Below are positions 27,738 through 37,211 of a stretch of DNA of 64,000 bases, in pieces. The position numbers and the translations under genes were made by a program. Under the pieces are notes generated by a model. It saw only the letters and a list, made by a program, of their open reading frames with translations. It was not told the origin of the DNA and made no database searches. The DNA is from Prado023 sp963788325. Its GTDB lineage: Bacteria; Actinomycetota; Actinomycetes; S36-B12; CAIYMF01. The stretch spans positions 1 to 64,000 of the forward strand of contig CAWBGJ010000011.1 in NCBI GenBank assembly GCA_963788325.1. Direction: 5' to 3'. The stretch's first letter is position 1. The number at the start of each line of letters is the position of its first letter.

Positions 27738-28394
27738 ATGATCAGGGTGCTCATCGCCGACGACCAGGAGCTCGTCCGCACCGGTTTCCGCGTGATCCTC
27801 GAAGCCGAAGGCGACATCGAGGTCGTGGCCGAGGCTGGGACCGGGCGCGAGGCGATCCGGCAGGCAGCCCTGACCCGACCCCGCGTGGTCCTCATGGACA
27901 TCCGGATGCCCGAACTCGACGGATTGGCGGCCGCGGAGCAGATCCTGCGCCAGCCCGAACCGCCGACGATCGTCATGCTGACCACGTTCGACCAGAACGA
28001 GTACATCTACCGCGCGCTGCGCGCTGGGGCCGCTGGCTTCCTGCTCAAGGACGCACCCTCCTCACGCCTGCTCGCCGCCGTGCGCGCGGCCGCCTCCGGG
28101 GACTCGCTCATCGAGCCCTCGATCACCCGCCGCCTCGTCGAGCGGTTCGCCGAGCCGGCAGCCGACACCGGCCCGCCCGCGCGGCTCGCCCCGCTCACCG
28201 AGCGCGAGCTCGACGTCCTCAGGCTCCTCGCCCAAGGCCTGTCCAACGCCGAGATCGCCGCCGAGATGATCGTGGCCGAAACGACCGTGAAGACCCACGT
28301 CGCCCGCATCCTCACCAAGCTCGGAGTGCGCGACCGGCTCCAAGCCGTCGTCCTCGCCTACGAGACCGGCTTCGTGCGGAGCTCCGGAGGCTAG
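27738..28394 (+). CDS. response regulator, NarL/FixJ family
   Basis: A 218-aa regulator. The receiver domain has the acidic pair in IADDQE, the phosphorylated aspartate in VVLMDIRMPELDG, and the threonine and lysine in VMLTTF and LLKDAPS. The C-terminal LuxR-type helix-turn-helix is LTERELDVLRLLAQGLSNAEIAAEM, then VAETTVKTHVARIL. ATG 27738 is preferred over GTG 27732. It is divergent from the membrane protein and kinase operon, with 147 bp between starts, and is its natural output. Confidence 0.9.
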   Translation: MIRVLIADDQELVRTGFRVILEAEGDIEVVAEAGTGREAIRQAALTRPRVVLMDIRMPELDGLAAAEQILRQPEPPTIVMLTTFDQNEYIYRALRAGAAGFLLKDAPSSRLLAAVRAAASGDSLIEPSITRRLVERFAEPAADTGPPARLAPLTERELDVLRLLAQGLSNAEIAAEMIVAETTVKTHVARILTKLGVRDRLQAVVLAYETGFVRSSGG

Positions 28395-28465
28395 AACCTC
28401 TCGTCGCGTGGGCATGAACCGCGACAGTCGCGCCGGCGCGCCTGCTCCGACGAGGACAGCTACGT

Positions 28466-28495
28466 CCTGCCGCGAAACGCGCGTTGGGGGCCTGC
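28466..28495 (+). repeat. dispersed repeat, family A, degenerate
   Basis: CTGCCGCGAAACGCGCGTTG is followed by GGGGCCTGC. It lies after the response regulator gene. Confidence 0.4.
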
Positions 28496-28818
28496 TTCAA
28501 AGCAGCCCTCGTTTGGCCCGCCGGCTTCATCGAACTCGCGGTGTGCTTCCGCGGCGCCGCGCGCATTCCCGACAACCGGATCATCAGCTGCCGCAAGCCA
28601 ACCTGACGGACGGCGTGCAGCGTGCCGCGAAATGCAGGCTCGACCGGCCGGCCACCTGCCCCTTTCCGCGAAGGACTGTCAAGCGCCGCTCAGCGCCACT
28701 CCACGTCGATGCGCATCACCATGGCAGCCGCTCGCCCGGCTCAACTCACCCAGCGTGACCGAGGCCGGGTTGGCCCATGCCCGAGGCGGGATTGACCGCC
28801 AATGTGTCGGAGTAGGGT

Positions 28819-28844
28819 GTCAGTGATCACTCAAGGTGACTGAC
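28819..28844. promoter_or_regulatory. orphan palindromic site
   Basis: GTCAGT, GAT, CAC, a 5-base loop, GTG and ACTGAC form an inverted repeat with an internal pair. No adjacent gene explains it. Confidence 0.3.
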
Positions 28845-29214
28845 GACGGGCTTGGCACTGTCGCCCGACAGCCATCCTGAGACACCCGGGCACGGCTTTC
28901 CGGCCCAGAGTGAACGCACACGTGGAACGAATGTCTCACAACACCTCGCCGCCGTGTAGGTCGAACTCAACGAACGCCCGCGGAAGGTCCGTGCTTGTGA
29001 CACCCAGCCCGGCTCATGTCTAGCCTTGACGCACCACCCGACCTACCACTTTGCTGGCACCCCCCGGCCTCGTGGGTCAGCCCGGTGCCGAGTTCGGTGA
29101 CCGTCTCCACGATGTCCACATTGTCGATGGTGTGTGGGGAGGCGAGGGCGACATTGGCGCCTAGCTCGAAACGCATCTGGCACCAACGACTCCCTGCGTC
29201 GGGAGGCGGGCGGG

Positions 29215-29820
29215 TCAGAGTTGTCGGATAACCCGGGCCGGGTTGCCGACCGCGAGGACGCGCGCGGGCAGGTCCTTGGTGACCACCGCGCCGGCGCCGA
29301 CCACGGTGTGCTCGCCGATGGTCACACCGGGCACGACGATGACGCCCCCGCCGAGCCAGACGTTGTCCCCGATCGTGATCGGAAGTCCCGTCTCCCATCC
29401 CTCGACGCGCTCGTCGGGATCAAGGGGGTGGGTCGGCGTGAGGAGCTGGACGTTCGGACCGATCTGGACGTCGGCACCGATCGTGATTCGGGCCACGTCC
29501 AGGGCGGTCAGGCCCGAGTTCGCGAAGGTACGCGCTCCGATGCTGATGTGAGCACCGAAGTCGACGGCGAGCGGCTGGCGGATCTGGACACCTTCGCCCA
29601 CCGACCCAAGGAGCTCGACGAGGATGTGCCGCAGGGTGGGCCCATCCTCGCCGGGCGTATCGTTGTAGGCCTTCACGAGTCGTCGTGCCTTGAGGAAGAG
29701 GCTGCCGAGCTCGTGGTCTGTCCCTCCTCGACGCGGTTCGCCCGCCAGCATGCGCTCCCGGGCCGTCAGAGCGGGTGCGGCCGCTGCGGTGCCGTCGTCG
29801 GGGGGGATCGTCGCGTTCAT
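29215..29820 (-). CDS. sugar O-acetyltransferase (maltose/galactoside type)
   Basis: A 201-aa left-handed beta-helix acetyltransferase. The N-terminal helical cap contains LTARERMLAGEPRRG. Hexapeptide repeats run from about residue 75 (VQIRQPLAVDFGAHISIG) to 190 (ITIGDNVWLGGGVIVVPG, VTIGEHTVVGAGAVVTKDLP), and it ends GNPARVIRQL. It acetylates sugars with acetyl-CoA, possibly as detoxification of excess sugar. Its nearness to the hexitol locus is suggestive, but a transposon remnant separates them. Confidence 0.88.
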   Translation of the reverse strand: MNATIPPDDGTAAAAPALTARERMLAGEPRRGGTDHELGSLFLKARRLVKAYNDTPGEDGPTLRHILVELLGSVGEGVQIRQPLAVDFGAHISIGARTFANSGLTALDVARITIGADVQIGPNVQLLTPTHPLDPDERVEGWETGLPITIGDNVWLGGGVIVVPGVTIGEHTVVGAGAVVTKDLPARVLAVGNPARVIRQL

Positions 29821-29990
29821 CCGCCAACGGTACTCCCGGTCAGGAGCTCCTCGCGATCCTCTACCCAGGCCCCTCGATCCCGATCCTCAGCCACGGGCCC
29901 GGTTCCAGTTGGTCGGCATGGGGCCGGTGCTCACGGGCTGGAGACCGGCTAATCGGGCTGTCGGACGCCGCGACGTATCAGACCGCGTCC

Positions 29991-30019
29991 CAACTCCGCT
30001 ATCGCGCACCCTCACCCCC
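29991..30019 (+). repeat. dispersed repeat, family A, degenerate
   Basis: CCAACTCCGCTATCGCGCAC is followed by CCTCACCCC. It is a shortened copy. Confidence 0.35.
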
Positions 30020-30264
30020 CCTATGGATGCATCGGCAGACCTGCCCGGGGCCATCCCCGATCGGCTTGCGCCCGCGCTTGCGCAGCCGCTCCACATCGTG
30101 GCCGTGTTCGGCCTCGTCAGCGCACTCGTGGCTGTCCTGCGTTGTGACGGCCTTGCCCTTGATCGTCTCCACGACAGAAGTGCAATACGAAATGGGTTGC
30201 CGGGGGAAGGCGTGCCTGCGACGGCCGAGGCCCGCTCGGTGTCCGCCGTGGGCGCCGAGGTGGG

Positions 30265-31017
30265 GCGTGTCCTGGCCGACGGTGATGCGCCTGGTGGCTG
30301 CGACGGTGTCCGCGGTGCACGATCCCGACCGAGTCCGGGTGCACCGGCTCGGGGTGGATGAGCACCGATTCCTGTCGATCCGGTTCGTGACGCTGCCCGA
30401 CGGGCCAACGGTGAAGATCGACCCGTGGTCGATCATGTTCACCGACCTGGACACCGGGGGCGTGCTCGATGCCGTCGATGGCCGGCGCGGAACGGCGGTC
30501 CGCCGGTGGCTGCGAGGTCATCCCGAGCCGTGGCGGGCACGGATCGAGATCGTCGCGATCGACATGAGTTCGGAGTTCCGGGCCACGATCCGCGATGTGC
30601 CGCCCAGGGCCCGTATCGTGGCCGACCACTGGCATGTGCTGACCCGGGCCAACCACATGGTCACCCGAGTGCGGCGGCGTCGCTCCGGGGACCTGCATGC
30701 CACCCCGCCTGGAAGTAGCGCACCTTGCTGACCTGCAAGCCAGCCAACCGGTCCGTCGCCCAGCGATCCAGGCTGGATCAGATCCTGGCCGCCGACGTCG
30801 AACTGGCTGTCGTCTGGGCGATCAAGGAGATCGTCATCCAGCCGTCCGCCACCCGCACCAGTGCGGGACTTCGATACCGAGTGGCAGCAGCTCGAGACCG
30901 CGGTCCGGGCCACCGACCTGCCCGAACCGGCGGCCCTGTTCAAGAACCTGAAGGCGTGGAAGGCCGAGATCCGCACCGTCTGCCTCACCCGGGTCACGAA
31001 TGCACGAACCGAGGACG
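30265..31017 (+). pseudogene. ISL3-family transposase remnant
   Basis: Fragments of the catalytic and C-terminal parts remain: HRLGVDEHRFLSIRFVTL, VAIDMSSEFRATIRD, IVADHWHVLTRANHM, VVWAIKEIV, then FKNLKAWKAEIRT and LTRVTNARTED. The frame changes at least twice, near 30700 and 30850. The N-terminal zinc-binding part and inverted repeats were not found. It marks the left edge of the hexitol locus. Confidence 0.7.
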
Positions 31018-31075
31018 TGTCCCTCCGCGGAGTGAGGGGTCAGGTAGCCAACAGTGATGGCGACCTACGTCGCCA

Positions 31076-32812
31076 TCACGCTCTCCAGACTTTCTCGAAG
31101 AGCGCCCTTTCCGCCTCGTTGGTCCACATGTCGCCGGGCCCCAGCTTCTCGGCGACTTCCGGCAGCTTCTCCTTCAGTTCACTGAGCCCCATCAGGGGAA
31201 GGTCGTGGATCTGGGGGAAGATGATGACCTTGCCGGAGTAGCGGCCTTCGACCAGGGCCCGCAGTCCTTCCGCGGCCTCCCGCATGCCGCCGATGGCGCC
31301 CACGATGGAACCGGGAGACAGGTCACCGCGTTCGGCCAGGTCCACCACCTGCTGCTGATCGTGGATGGTCAATCCGGAGGTTCCCGTGTATTGGGCATTG
31401 TTGAGGTAGACCGCGCTCAGGTTCAATGGTGCGAGGGTGCCGTTGGGAACGCCGGCGAAGAAGACCAGCATGCCGTCGGGATTCATCAGCGTGTCGGCCT
31501 CGGCCATCACAGCGCTAATGGGGACACTGACGACCACATCGTCAGCCCCTTGGTTGTCGGTGATCTTCATGACGAAATCGTGGAGGGATTGGTCTTCGGT
31601 GTGGGAATTGAAGGTGTATAACTCGCAGCCGTTGGCCTCCGCCAGGGGGGCTAGACGATCCTGGAGGCTCTTCAATCGCTCATCGCTCATCTCTGTGGCG
31701 ACGATCTGACGGGGGCCGTCGGGCTGTTGAATGGCCCGCTGCACATGCATCAACCCCATGGGTCCGCCGGCGCCCACGAAGACAGTGGTGCCTTTCGAGC
31801 GCAGGTCACAGCGGTTGCGCGCCTCGCCATAGGAGGCGGCGATATCTGGTCCGTGGCTGCCCAGATAGGCGGTGTAGTCGTAATGCAGGCGGCCCACATC
31901 GGTGTTCACCAGGCCGTCCAGGGCGGTCTGGCCCACCAGGTTGAGGGTGCCTCGCCGGGCAATGTGCTTCGCCACGGCACCCACCGTTGCCGCGGAACGG
32001 GGATCGAGCATGACGATATCGTCGAAGCCGATTCCGTCAGTCAGCTCGTCGACAAGAGCTTGATAGTCATCGGGGCCGACGTCATTGCGCACGATTGTCT
32101 TGGCCGAGGTCTGCTCCGCCAGCTCTCGCACTGTTACGGGCACGTCGGTCATGACAATGGTGGCCGGGGTGTCCAGACCCGAGGAGAAGAGGTATTCCCG
32201 CTCATCTCCGGGGCGGCCCACGATCCACATGATCCCGCCGGGCTGGGGATCCAGGCGTCGGCGTTGGGTGTAGGCCGCCATCACACAACCCCAAGGCTCC
32301 AGTGTGGAGGACTCGGCGTACCCCATCCTGTCGCTGACGGGCAGTAGGCAGGCGCCGTCGTCGGTTTCGAGCATTTCCGAGCCCATCAAGTGATACTGGA
32401 TGAGTCCGCCGGGAATGGTGTAGCCGTAGGCCGTGCTCTTGCCATCCTGATAGATGTCGGGCTGCACGGCCAGCCGTTGGCCGTGGTGGTACCGGCCCTT
32501 CAGGTTTGCTCCGACTTCAATGACGGTCAGGCTGACCTCATGCCCCAATCGGGTGGGGTCCTGAGACAGATCGCGATTGTAGAGCTTTGGGTGGCTGCCG
32601 CCCTGGCGGACGATCTTCACATCGGAGTAGCACAGTCCCACGCTGTCGATGCGCACCAGCATCTGGTCGTCATTGGGTTTGGGGATGGGCAGCAGTTCGG
32701 GTTGATCATCCTTGCCCATGTTCTCTTCGCCTGCACCATACAGATTCCAGGCCCAGCCTTGTTCGGGCAGGGCGTATTCGGCGGCGTGGTATCGGCTGTA
32801 CTCAGATGTCAT
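31076..32812 (-). CDS. zinc-dependent MDR dehydrogenase, sorbose-1-phosphate reductase-like
   Basis: A 578-aa NAD(P)-dependent dehydrogenase. The catalytic zinc region is at residues 55-95 (SVGLCYSDVKIV with Cys, LGHEVSLTV with His-Glu). The structural four-cysteine loop is absent. The protein is about 170 residues longer than usual because two Rossmann-like segments are present: one near 210 (MWIVGRPGDEREY), and a canonical one near 340 (VFVGAGGPMGLMHV). The family includes SorE, which interconverts L-sorbose 1-phosphate and glucitol 6-phosphate. ATG 32812 follows GGAGG. Third codon positions are less GC-rich than in the neighbours, which hints at transfer. Its promoter matches those of mtlA and adhE. 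Confidence 0.8.
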   Translation of the reverse strand: MTSEYSRYHAAEYALPEQGWAWNLYGAGEENMGKDDQPELLPIPKPNDDQMLVRIDSVGLCYSDVKIVRQGGSHPKLYNRDLSQDPTRLGHEVSLTVIEVGANLKGRYHHGQRLAVQPDIYQDGKSTAYGYTIPGGLIQYHLMGSEMLETDDGACLLPVSDRMGYAESSTLEPWGCVMAAYTQRRRLDPQPGGIMWIVGRPGDEREYLFSSGLDTPATIVMTDVPVTVRELAEQTSAKTIVRNDVGPDDYQALVDELTDGIGFDDIVMLDPRSAATVGAVAKHIARRGTLNLVGQTALDGLVNTDVGRLHYDYTAYLGSHGPDIAASYGEARNRCDLRSKGTTVFVGAGGPMGLMHVQRAIQQPDGPRQIVATEMSDERLKSLQDRLAPLAEANGCELYTFNSHTEDQSLHDFVMKITDNQGADDVVVSVPISAVMAEADTLMNPDGMLVFFAGVPNGTLAPLNLSAVYLNNAQYTGTSGLTIHDQQQVVDLAERGDLSPGSIVGAIGGMREAAEGLRALVEGRYSGKVIIFPQIHDLPLMGLSELKEKLPEVAEKLGPGDMWTNEAERALFEKVWRA

Positions 32813-32830
32813 GGTTCCTCCGTGTTCGGG

Positions 32831-32884
32831 GGCTGCGACCGTGCTTCGCCGTGTTCGCGGACCTCGATCACGCCGACAGGGGGA
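32831..32884 (-). promoter_or_regulatory. conserved 5' leader of the dehydrogenase gene
   Basis: On the transcribed strand it reads TGTCGGCGTGATCG, a short variable part, then CCGCGAACACGGCG and AGCACGGTCGCAGCC. It is almost the same as the leaders of adhE and mtlA, and starts about where transcription should begin. Confidence 0.65.
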
Positions 32885-32926
32885 CGCTAGCAGCAATTTG
32901 CACCGGTGTCCAGCACGAATGTGCAC
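32884..32926 (-). promoter_or_regulatory. promoter and 28-bp operator, copy A
   Basis: The operator (32899-32926) reads on the plus strand TGCAC, 3 nt, TGTCCAGCAC, 3 nt, TGTGCAC. On the minus strand TGGACA (32907-32912) serves as -35 and TAGCGT (32884-32889) as -10, 17 bp apart. The operator covers the -35, as expected for repression. Confidence 0.75.
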
Positions 32927-33108
32927 GTATCTCGCTCGGCGCCCCCAGGATCAGGTCCACGCCCGGCCGGGGCTGGGAACCGACTGCAGGTCAAGCAGCT
33001 CGGGCCTTCAAGGCCGGCGATCGGTATCTGAGCGGGGACGTGCGGCCGCCATCGCCGGCCGCCTGCCGGAATCCTGGTTCCAGCGCAACAGCCGCAGCCA
33101 GGGCGGTT

Positions 33109-34081
33109 TCAACGTTGGCTTCGCGTCCCGGCCTCGGAGTTCAGGTGGGCCTCCATCGCCCTCGCCGTAGCGGTGTCGGTGACTAGGACGTTGATGAGCC
33201 CGGCGCGCGCGGCCCCGATCGCCGCCAGTGCCTTCGAGGCACCGCCGGCGAAACCGATGACGTGCGGGATCGCGCGCAGCTGGGCTGGCGTGACGTCCCA
33301 GCAGGACTCGGGCGTCCTGGTGGCGCACGATCTCGCCGTCGATGGTGAATGACCATCCGGCGACGTCGCCGACGGCGTCGGCGAGGGCTGGATCGTCGAC
33401 CGGGAAGCCGGCGGCCGCGTAGCTCGGGTCGGGCTTGGGCCACGCGCCGACCCCGATGAGGGCGACCTTGGCCTGGTCCCAGAGCCGCACGACGTCGTGG
33501 ATCTCGGGCTCGGCTCGCAGCGGCTCGGCCAACGGCGCCGAGACCAGCGCGGGCGCGTTGAGGTACACCGGCCGTCCGCCGAACGCATGGGCCCACGTGC
33601 GCACGATCTCGTTCGGCTGGAACCATGGCCGGTCGCTGGCGTTGCCGCCCATCGCCGGGGCGATGACGACCCCGGGCAGGGTGCGGCGGATCGTGCGGCT
33701 GACGCTGTACACCGCACGTCCCCAGGAGGTGACGACGACGTCGCCGCTTGTCGAGCCGGCCGCGTCCAGGGCTTCCCCGAACGGGTTCGGCAAGCAGAGG
33801 GCCGGGATCTGCACTCGTTGGCCCTCCCGGGGGCGACGTGCAGGCTTCGCAGGCCAAGTCGTTCACGCAGCCGCTCGACGGTCGTCGGGTCGACGTGCGG
33901 AGGGACGATCTCGATCTGGACGATCCCGAGTTCGCGGGCGCGCTGCAGGAGCCTGCTCACCGTCGGGCGGCTGACACCGAGCCGGTAGCGCGATCTCCTG
34001 CTGCGAAGCCGATTGCTCGTAGTACATGACGGCCGCGGTCATCAGCAGCTCGGTGCCCTCGTCGGTGATCGGTTCCGTCAC
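33109..34081 (-). pseudogene. SorC/DeoR-type sugar-binding transcriptional regulator, frameshifted
   Basis: The parts of a SorC regulator follow each other in three frames. First is AAVMYYEQSASQQEIA (start of the HTH), then SRLLQRARELGIVQIEI (recognition end of the HTH) and HVDPTTVERLRERLGL. The sugar-phosphate domain follows (SWGRAVYSVSRTIRRTLPG, VALIGVGAWPKPDPSY) and finally GFAGGASKALAAIGAA. At least three single-base indels are implied (near 34000, 33810 and 33300). GTG 34081 lies 46 bp from operator C, so autoregulation and control of mtlA are likely. These regulators normally sense phosphorylated sugars. Confidence 0.75.
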
Positions 34082-34126
34082 GGATCTGATCCTAGGGCCG
34101 CCCTGCGCAGGAGTAGCCGAATGGTG

Positions 34127-34170
34127 GTGCACGATTGTTCTGGACATATGTGCAGTCTATAGTGTAGGCT
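34127..34170 (+). promoter_or_regulatory. promoter and 28-bp operator, copy C
   Basis: The operator (34127-34154) reads GTGCAC, GATT, GTTCTGGACA, TAT, GTGCA. The -35 is TGGACA (34141-34146) and the -10 is TAGGCT (34165-34170), 18 bp apart. It lies between the divergent regulator and mtlA genes. Confidence 0.75.
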
Positions 34171-34212
34171 TCCCTTATCGGCGTGATCGGGACCCCCGCG
34201 AACACGGCGTAG
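34171..34212 (+). promoter_or_regulatory. conserved 5' leader of mtlA
   Basis: TTATCGGCGTGATCGGGAC is followed by CCCCGCGAACACGGCGTAG, matching the adhE and dehydrogenase leaders at the same distance from the -10 box. CGGCGTG and CACGGCG can pair with one mismatch. Confidence 0.65.
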
Positions 34213-34269
34213 ACCACGGGCCGTCCGGCCAGCGAACGGATCGACGAACACCTCGGAGAGGATCCACCC

Positions 34270-36264
34270 ATGGCAACTCAGACGACATCGGATTACTCCC
34301 AGCCCCCAGGTACGTCACTGCGGGTTCGGGTACAGAAGTTCGGCACGTTCCTGTCGAACATGATCATGCCGAACATCGCGGCGATCATCGCGTGGGGCCT
34401 GATCACGGCGTTCGTCATCCCGGTGGGATGGGCGCCGAACGAGAAGATCGCCACGATGGTGGGTCCCTCGATCCTCTACCTGCTGCCGATCCTGATCGCC
34501 TACACCGGCGGCAAGATGGTCTACGGGGTACGCGGTGGGGTCGTCGGCGGGTTCTCGGTGATCGGCGTCATCATGGCCACCAGCGACCCGCTGTTCATCG
34601 GTGACGGCAACGCCGTGCCCATGTTCCTCGGCGCCATGATCATGGGCCCGTTGACGGCATATGTGATGAAGCACATCGACGGCTTGTGGACCGGGCAGGA
34701 TCAAGCCCGGGCTTCGAGATGCTCGTCGACAACTTCTCCGCCGGCATCTGGGGCGCGATCATGGCCGTCTTCGGCATGTTCGTGCTCGCACCGCCGCTGC
34801 TGTGGATCATCGACCGGCTGGGTGAGGCGGTCGAACTTCCTGGTCAACAACAACATCCTGCCGCTGACCTCGATCTTCATCGAGCCGGCCAAGGTGCTGT
34901 TCCTCAACAACGCCATCAACCACGGCGTGCTGACCCCGCTGGGCATCCAGGAGGCCGCCGAGACCGGCAAGTCGGTGCTGTTCCTGCTCGAGGCCAACCC
35001 GGCCGCCGGCACGGGCATCCTGCTGGCGTACATGTTCTTCGGCAAGGGCGTCGCCCGGGCCACCGCACCGGGAGCAGCGATCATCGTGTTCCTCGGCGGC
35101 ATCCACGAGGTCTACTTCCCCTACGTGCTGATGCGCCCCCGCCTGATCCTGGCGACCATCGCCGGCGGCATGACCCAGATCTTCATCAACGTGCTGTTCA
35201 GCACCGGCCTGCGGGCACCAGCCGCGCCCGGATCGATCTTCGCCATCTACGCCCAGACCGCCTCGGGCGACTTCCTGGGCGTCACCCTGTCGGTCATCGG
35301 CGGCATCGCGGTCAGCTTCGTGGTGGCGGCGTTCCTGCTGAAGACGGACAAGGGCGACTGGGATGAGGGCGACCTCGAGGTCGCGACCCAGAGCATGGTG
35401 GCGATGAAGGGCAAGGAGTCGATCGCGTCCTCGATGGTCAGCGGCTCCGGGGACGCCCACACCGGGCCGATCACGAGCATCGTGTTCGCCTGCGACGCCG
35501 GCATGGGTTCCTCGGCGATGGGCGCCTCCGTCCTGCGCAAGAAGGTCAAGGAAGCGGGCTTCCCCGACGTGACGGTGGTCAACAAGTCCATCGCCAACCT
35601 CGATGACACCTACGACCTCGTCGTCACCCACAAGGACCTGACCGAACGGGCCAGGCCCCGGACCCCATCGGCCATCCAGGTCTCGGTGGACAACTTCATG
35701 GCCAGCCCCCGCTACGACGACATCGTGGCGATGCTCGTGGAGGCCAACCGCGCTGTCCCGGTATCGGTCGGTGCCCCGGCCGCGGCTGTGGGTTCGGCGC
35801 ATCGACGCGTCAGCCCGGGCTGCGGACGCTGCTTCCCGATTCGGCGATCGTCCTGAGCGGGACGGCGCGCACCCGGGACGATGCGATCGACGAGGCCGGC
35901 CAGCTGCTGGTCGCCACCGGCGCGGTCGAGCCCGCCTACGTGCTGTCGATGCACGACCGTGAGAAGTCGGTGTCCACGTACGTGGGCAACAACCTGGCGA
36001 TCCCGCACGGCACCAACGAGGCGAAGCTGTCCATCAACCGGACCGGCCTGTCATTCATCCGGTACTCCGAGGGGATCGACTGGAACGGTGACGGGCAGCT
36101 CGCGCACTTCGTCGTCGGGATCGCCGGAGCAGGGGACGACCACCTCACCCTGCTCGGCAGCATCGCCCACGTCTTCCTCGACGAGGACAAGGTCGCCGCT
36201 GCTGCGGACCGCTACCAGCAAGGACGACGTGGCAGCCGTGCTCGACAGCGTCCAGCTCACATGA
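34270..36264 (+). CDS. mtlA: mannitol-type PTS permease EIICBA, frameshifted
   Basis: Imports and phosphorylates a hexitol, probably mannitol. EIIC matches MtlA (FLSNMIMPNIAAIIAWGLIT, LNNAINHGVLTPLGIQEA, FLGGIHEVYFPYVLMRPRLI). EIIB has the active cysteine in ACDAGMGSSAMG. EIIA has the active histidine in NNLAIPHGTNEA. Three one-base insertions (two GGG runs at 34695-34715 and one C near 34828) cancel out; removing them restores the family sequence. Another indel near 35790 separates EIIB from EIIA, and one lies near 36215. With repairs the protein is about 660 aa, like the EIICBA of E. coli. A separate mtlF-like gene is the alternative. GGAGAGGA precedes the ATG. Confidence 0.85.
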
Positions 36265-36372
36265 GCCGGCCGTCCGGATCGGTCTACCGCATCGAGCTCG
36301 AGCAGTTCATCGATGGGGTCGAGGCAGTGATGGTGGGACCGCCATCAAGGTGACCATCGAGCCGTGACCCGC

Positions 36373-36412
36373 GGTCCGGGAGGGGCTCCGCACGCGGAAC
36401 CCCTCCCGGACC
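36373..36412 (+). terminator. strong hairpin after mtlA
   Basis: GGTCCGGGAGGGG pairs perfectly with CCCCTCCCGGACC, and the loop contains a further TCCGC/GCGGA stem. There is no T run, as is common in high-GC actinobacteria. Confidence 0.7.
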
Positions 36413-36449
36413 GACGACGACATGATGCAGGTATCCCAGGAGGCGGCTG

Positions 36450-37211
36450 ATGTATGCACAAGAGCGCCGGGCGGAGATTGTGGACCTGGCCCGGACCGTG
36501 GGTCGTGTGGAGGTCGCCGAGCTCGCCGAGGCCCTGGACGTCACTCCGGAGACGGTGCGCAGGGACCTGACCGCCCTCCAGCAGATGGGCGTGATCCGTC
36601 GCGTCCACGGCGGTGCGATCCTGGCCGAGGCCGGTGGCTTCGAGCCGGCCCTGGCCGTGCGCGAATCGGTGCGTGTCGAGGAGAAGGCGCGGATAGCGCG
36701 GGCAGCCCTCGCCTGGGTCCCGGAGGAGGGCGCCATCGCCCTCGATGGCGGATCGACGATTCACCGGCTCGCGGAGATCCTGCCCATCGACCGGTCACTC
36801 ACGGTCGTCACCAACAACCTGGCCATCGCCCTGCCGCTCGCGGACCGGAAGGACCTCACCGTGCACATCGTCGGCGGGCGGTTGCGGGGTCGCACCCTCA
36901 CCACCGTCGACGAGGTGGCGCTGGAGTACCTGCGCACGGTGCACCTCGACGTCGTCTTCCTCGGGACCAACGGCTTCTCGATCGAGCGCGGCATGACCAC
37001 CCCGGACAGCGCGGAGGCCGCCGTCAAGCGCGCCTTCGTCGCCTCGGCTCGGAAGCGGGTCCTCCTCACCGACCACACCAAGTTCAGGATGGATCACTTC
37101 GCTCACGTCGCCGACCTGGCCGACATCGACGTGATCATCACTGACTCGGCCCTCTCCGATGATGCCGTCTCCGAGATTGAGGCGGCTGGACCCAAGGTGG
37201 TGCGCGCATGA
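36450..37211 (+). CDS. DeoR family regulator, FruR-like
   Basis: A 253-aa repressor. The N-terminal winged helix is VEVAELAEALDVTPETVRRDL at about residues 19-39. The C-terminal sugar-phosphate isomerase-like sensor domain contains ALDGGSTIHRLAE, VTNNLAIALPL, GTNGFSIERGMTTPD and LLTDHTKF. It overlaps the 1-phosphofructokinase gene by 4 bp (ATGA). FruR proteins of this type respond to fructose 1-phosphate, which fits the neighbour. The usual fructose PTS gene is absent downstream. Confidence 0.88.
   Translation: MYAQERRAEIVDLARTVGRVEVAELAEALDVTPETVRRDLTALQQMGVIRRVHGGAILAEAGGFEPALAVRESVRVEEKARIARAALAWVPEEGAIALDGGSTIHRLAEILPIDRSLTVVTNNLAIALPLADRKDLTVHIVGGRLRGRTLTTVDEVALEYLRTVHLDVVFLGTNGFSIERGMTTPDSAEAAVKRAFVASARKRVLLTDHTKFRMDHFAHVADLADIDVIITDSALSDDAVSEIEAAGPKVVRA

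Larger units (their letters stand above)
28395..29214. other. long intergenic region
   Basis: About 820 bp without a supported gene. It contains a family A core at 28466-28495 and a palindromic site at 28819-28844. The minus strand encodes a short coherent stretch near 29060-29180 (RFELGANVALASPHTIDN), which may be a gene fragment. Confidence 0.45.

Noticed and set aside
32812..32926. An upstream GTG would extend the SorE-like dehydrogenase by 38 residues
   Set aside because: The extension runs through the operator, -10 box and conserved leader, and has no similarity to dehydrogenases. ATG 32812 has a good ribosome site.
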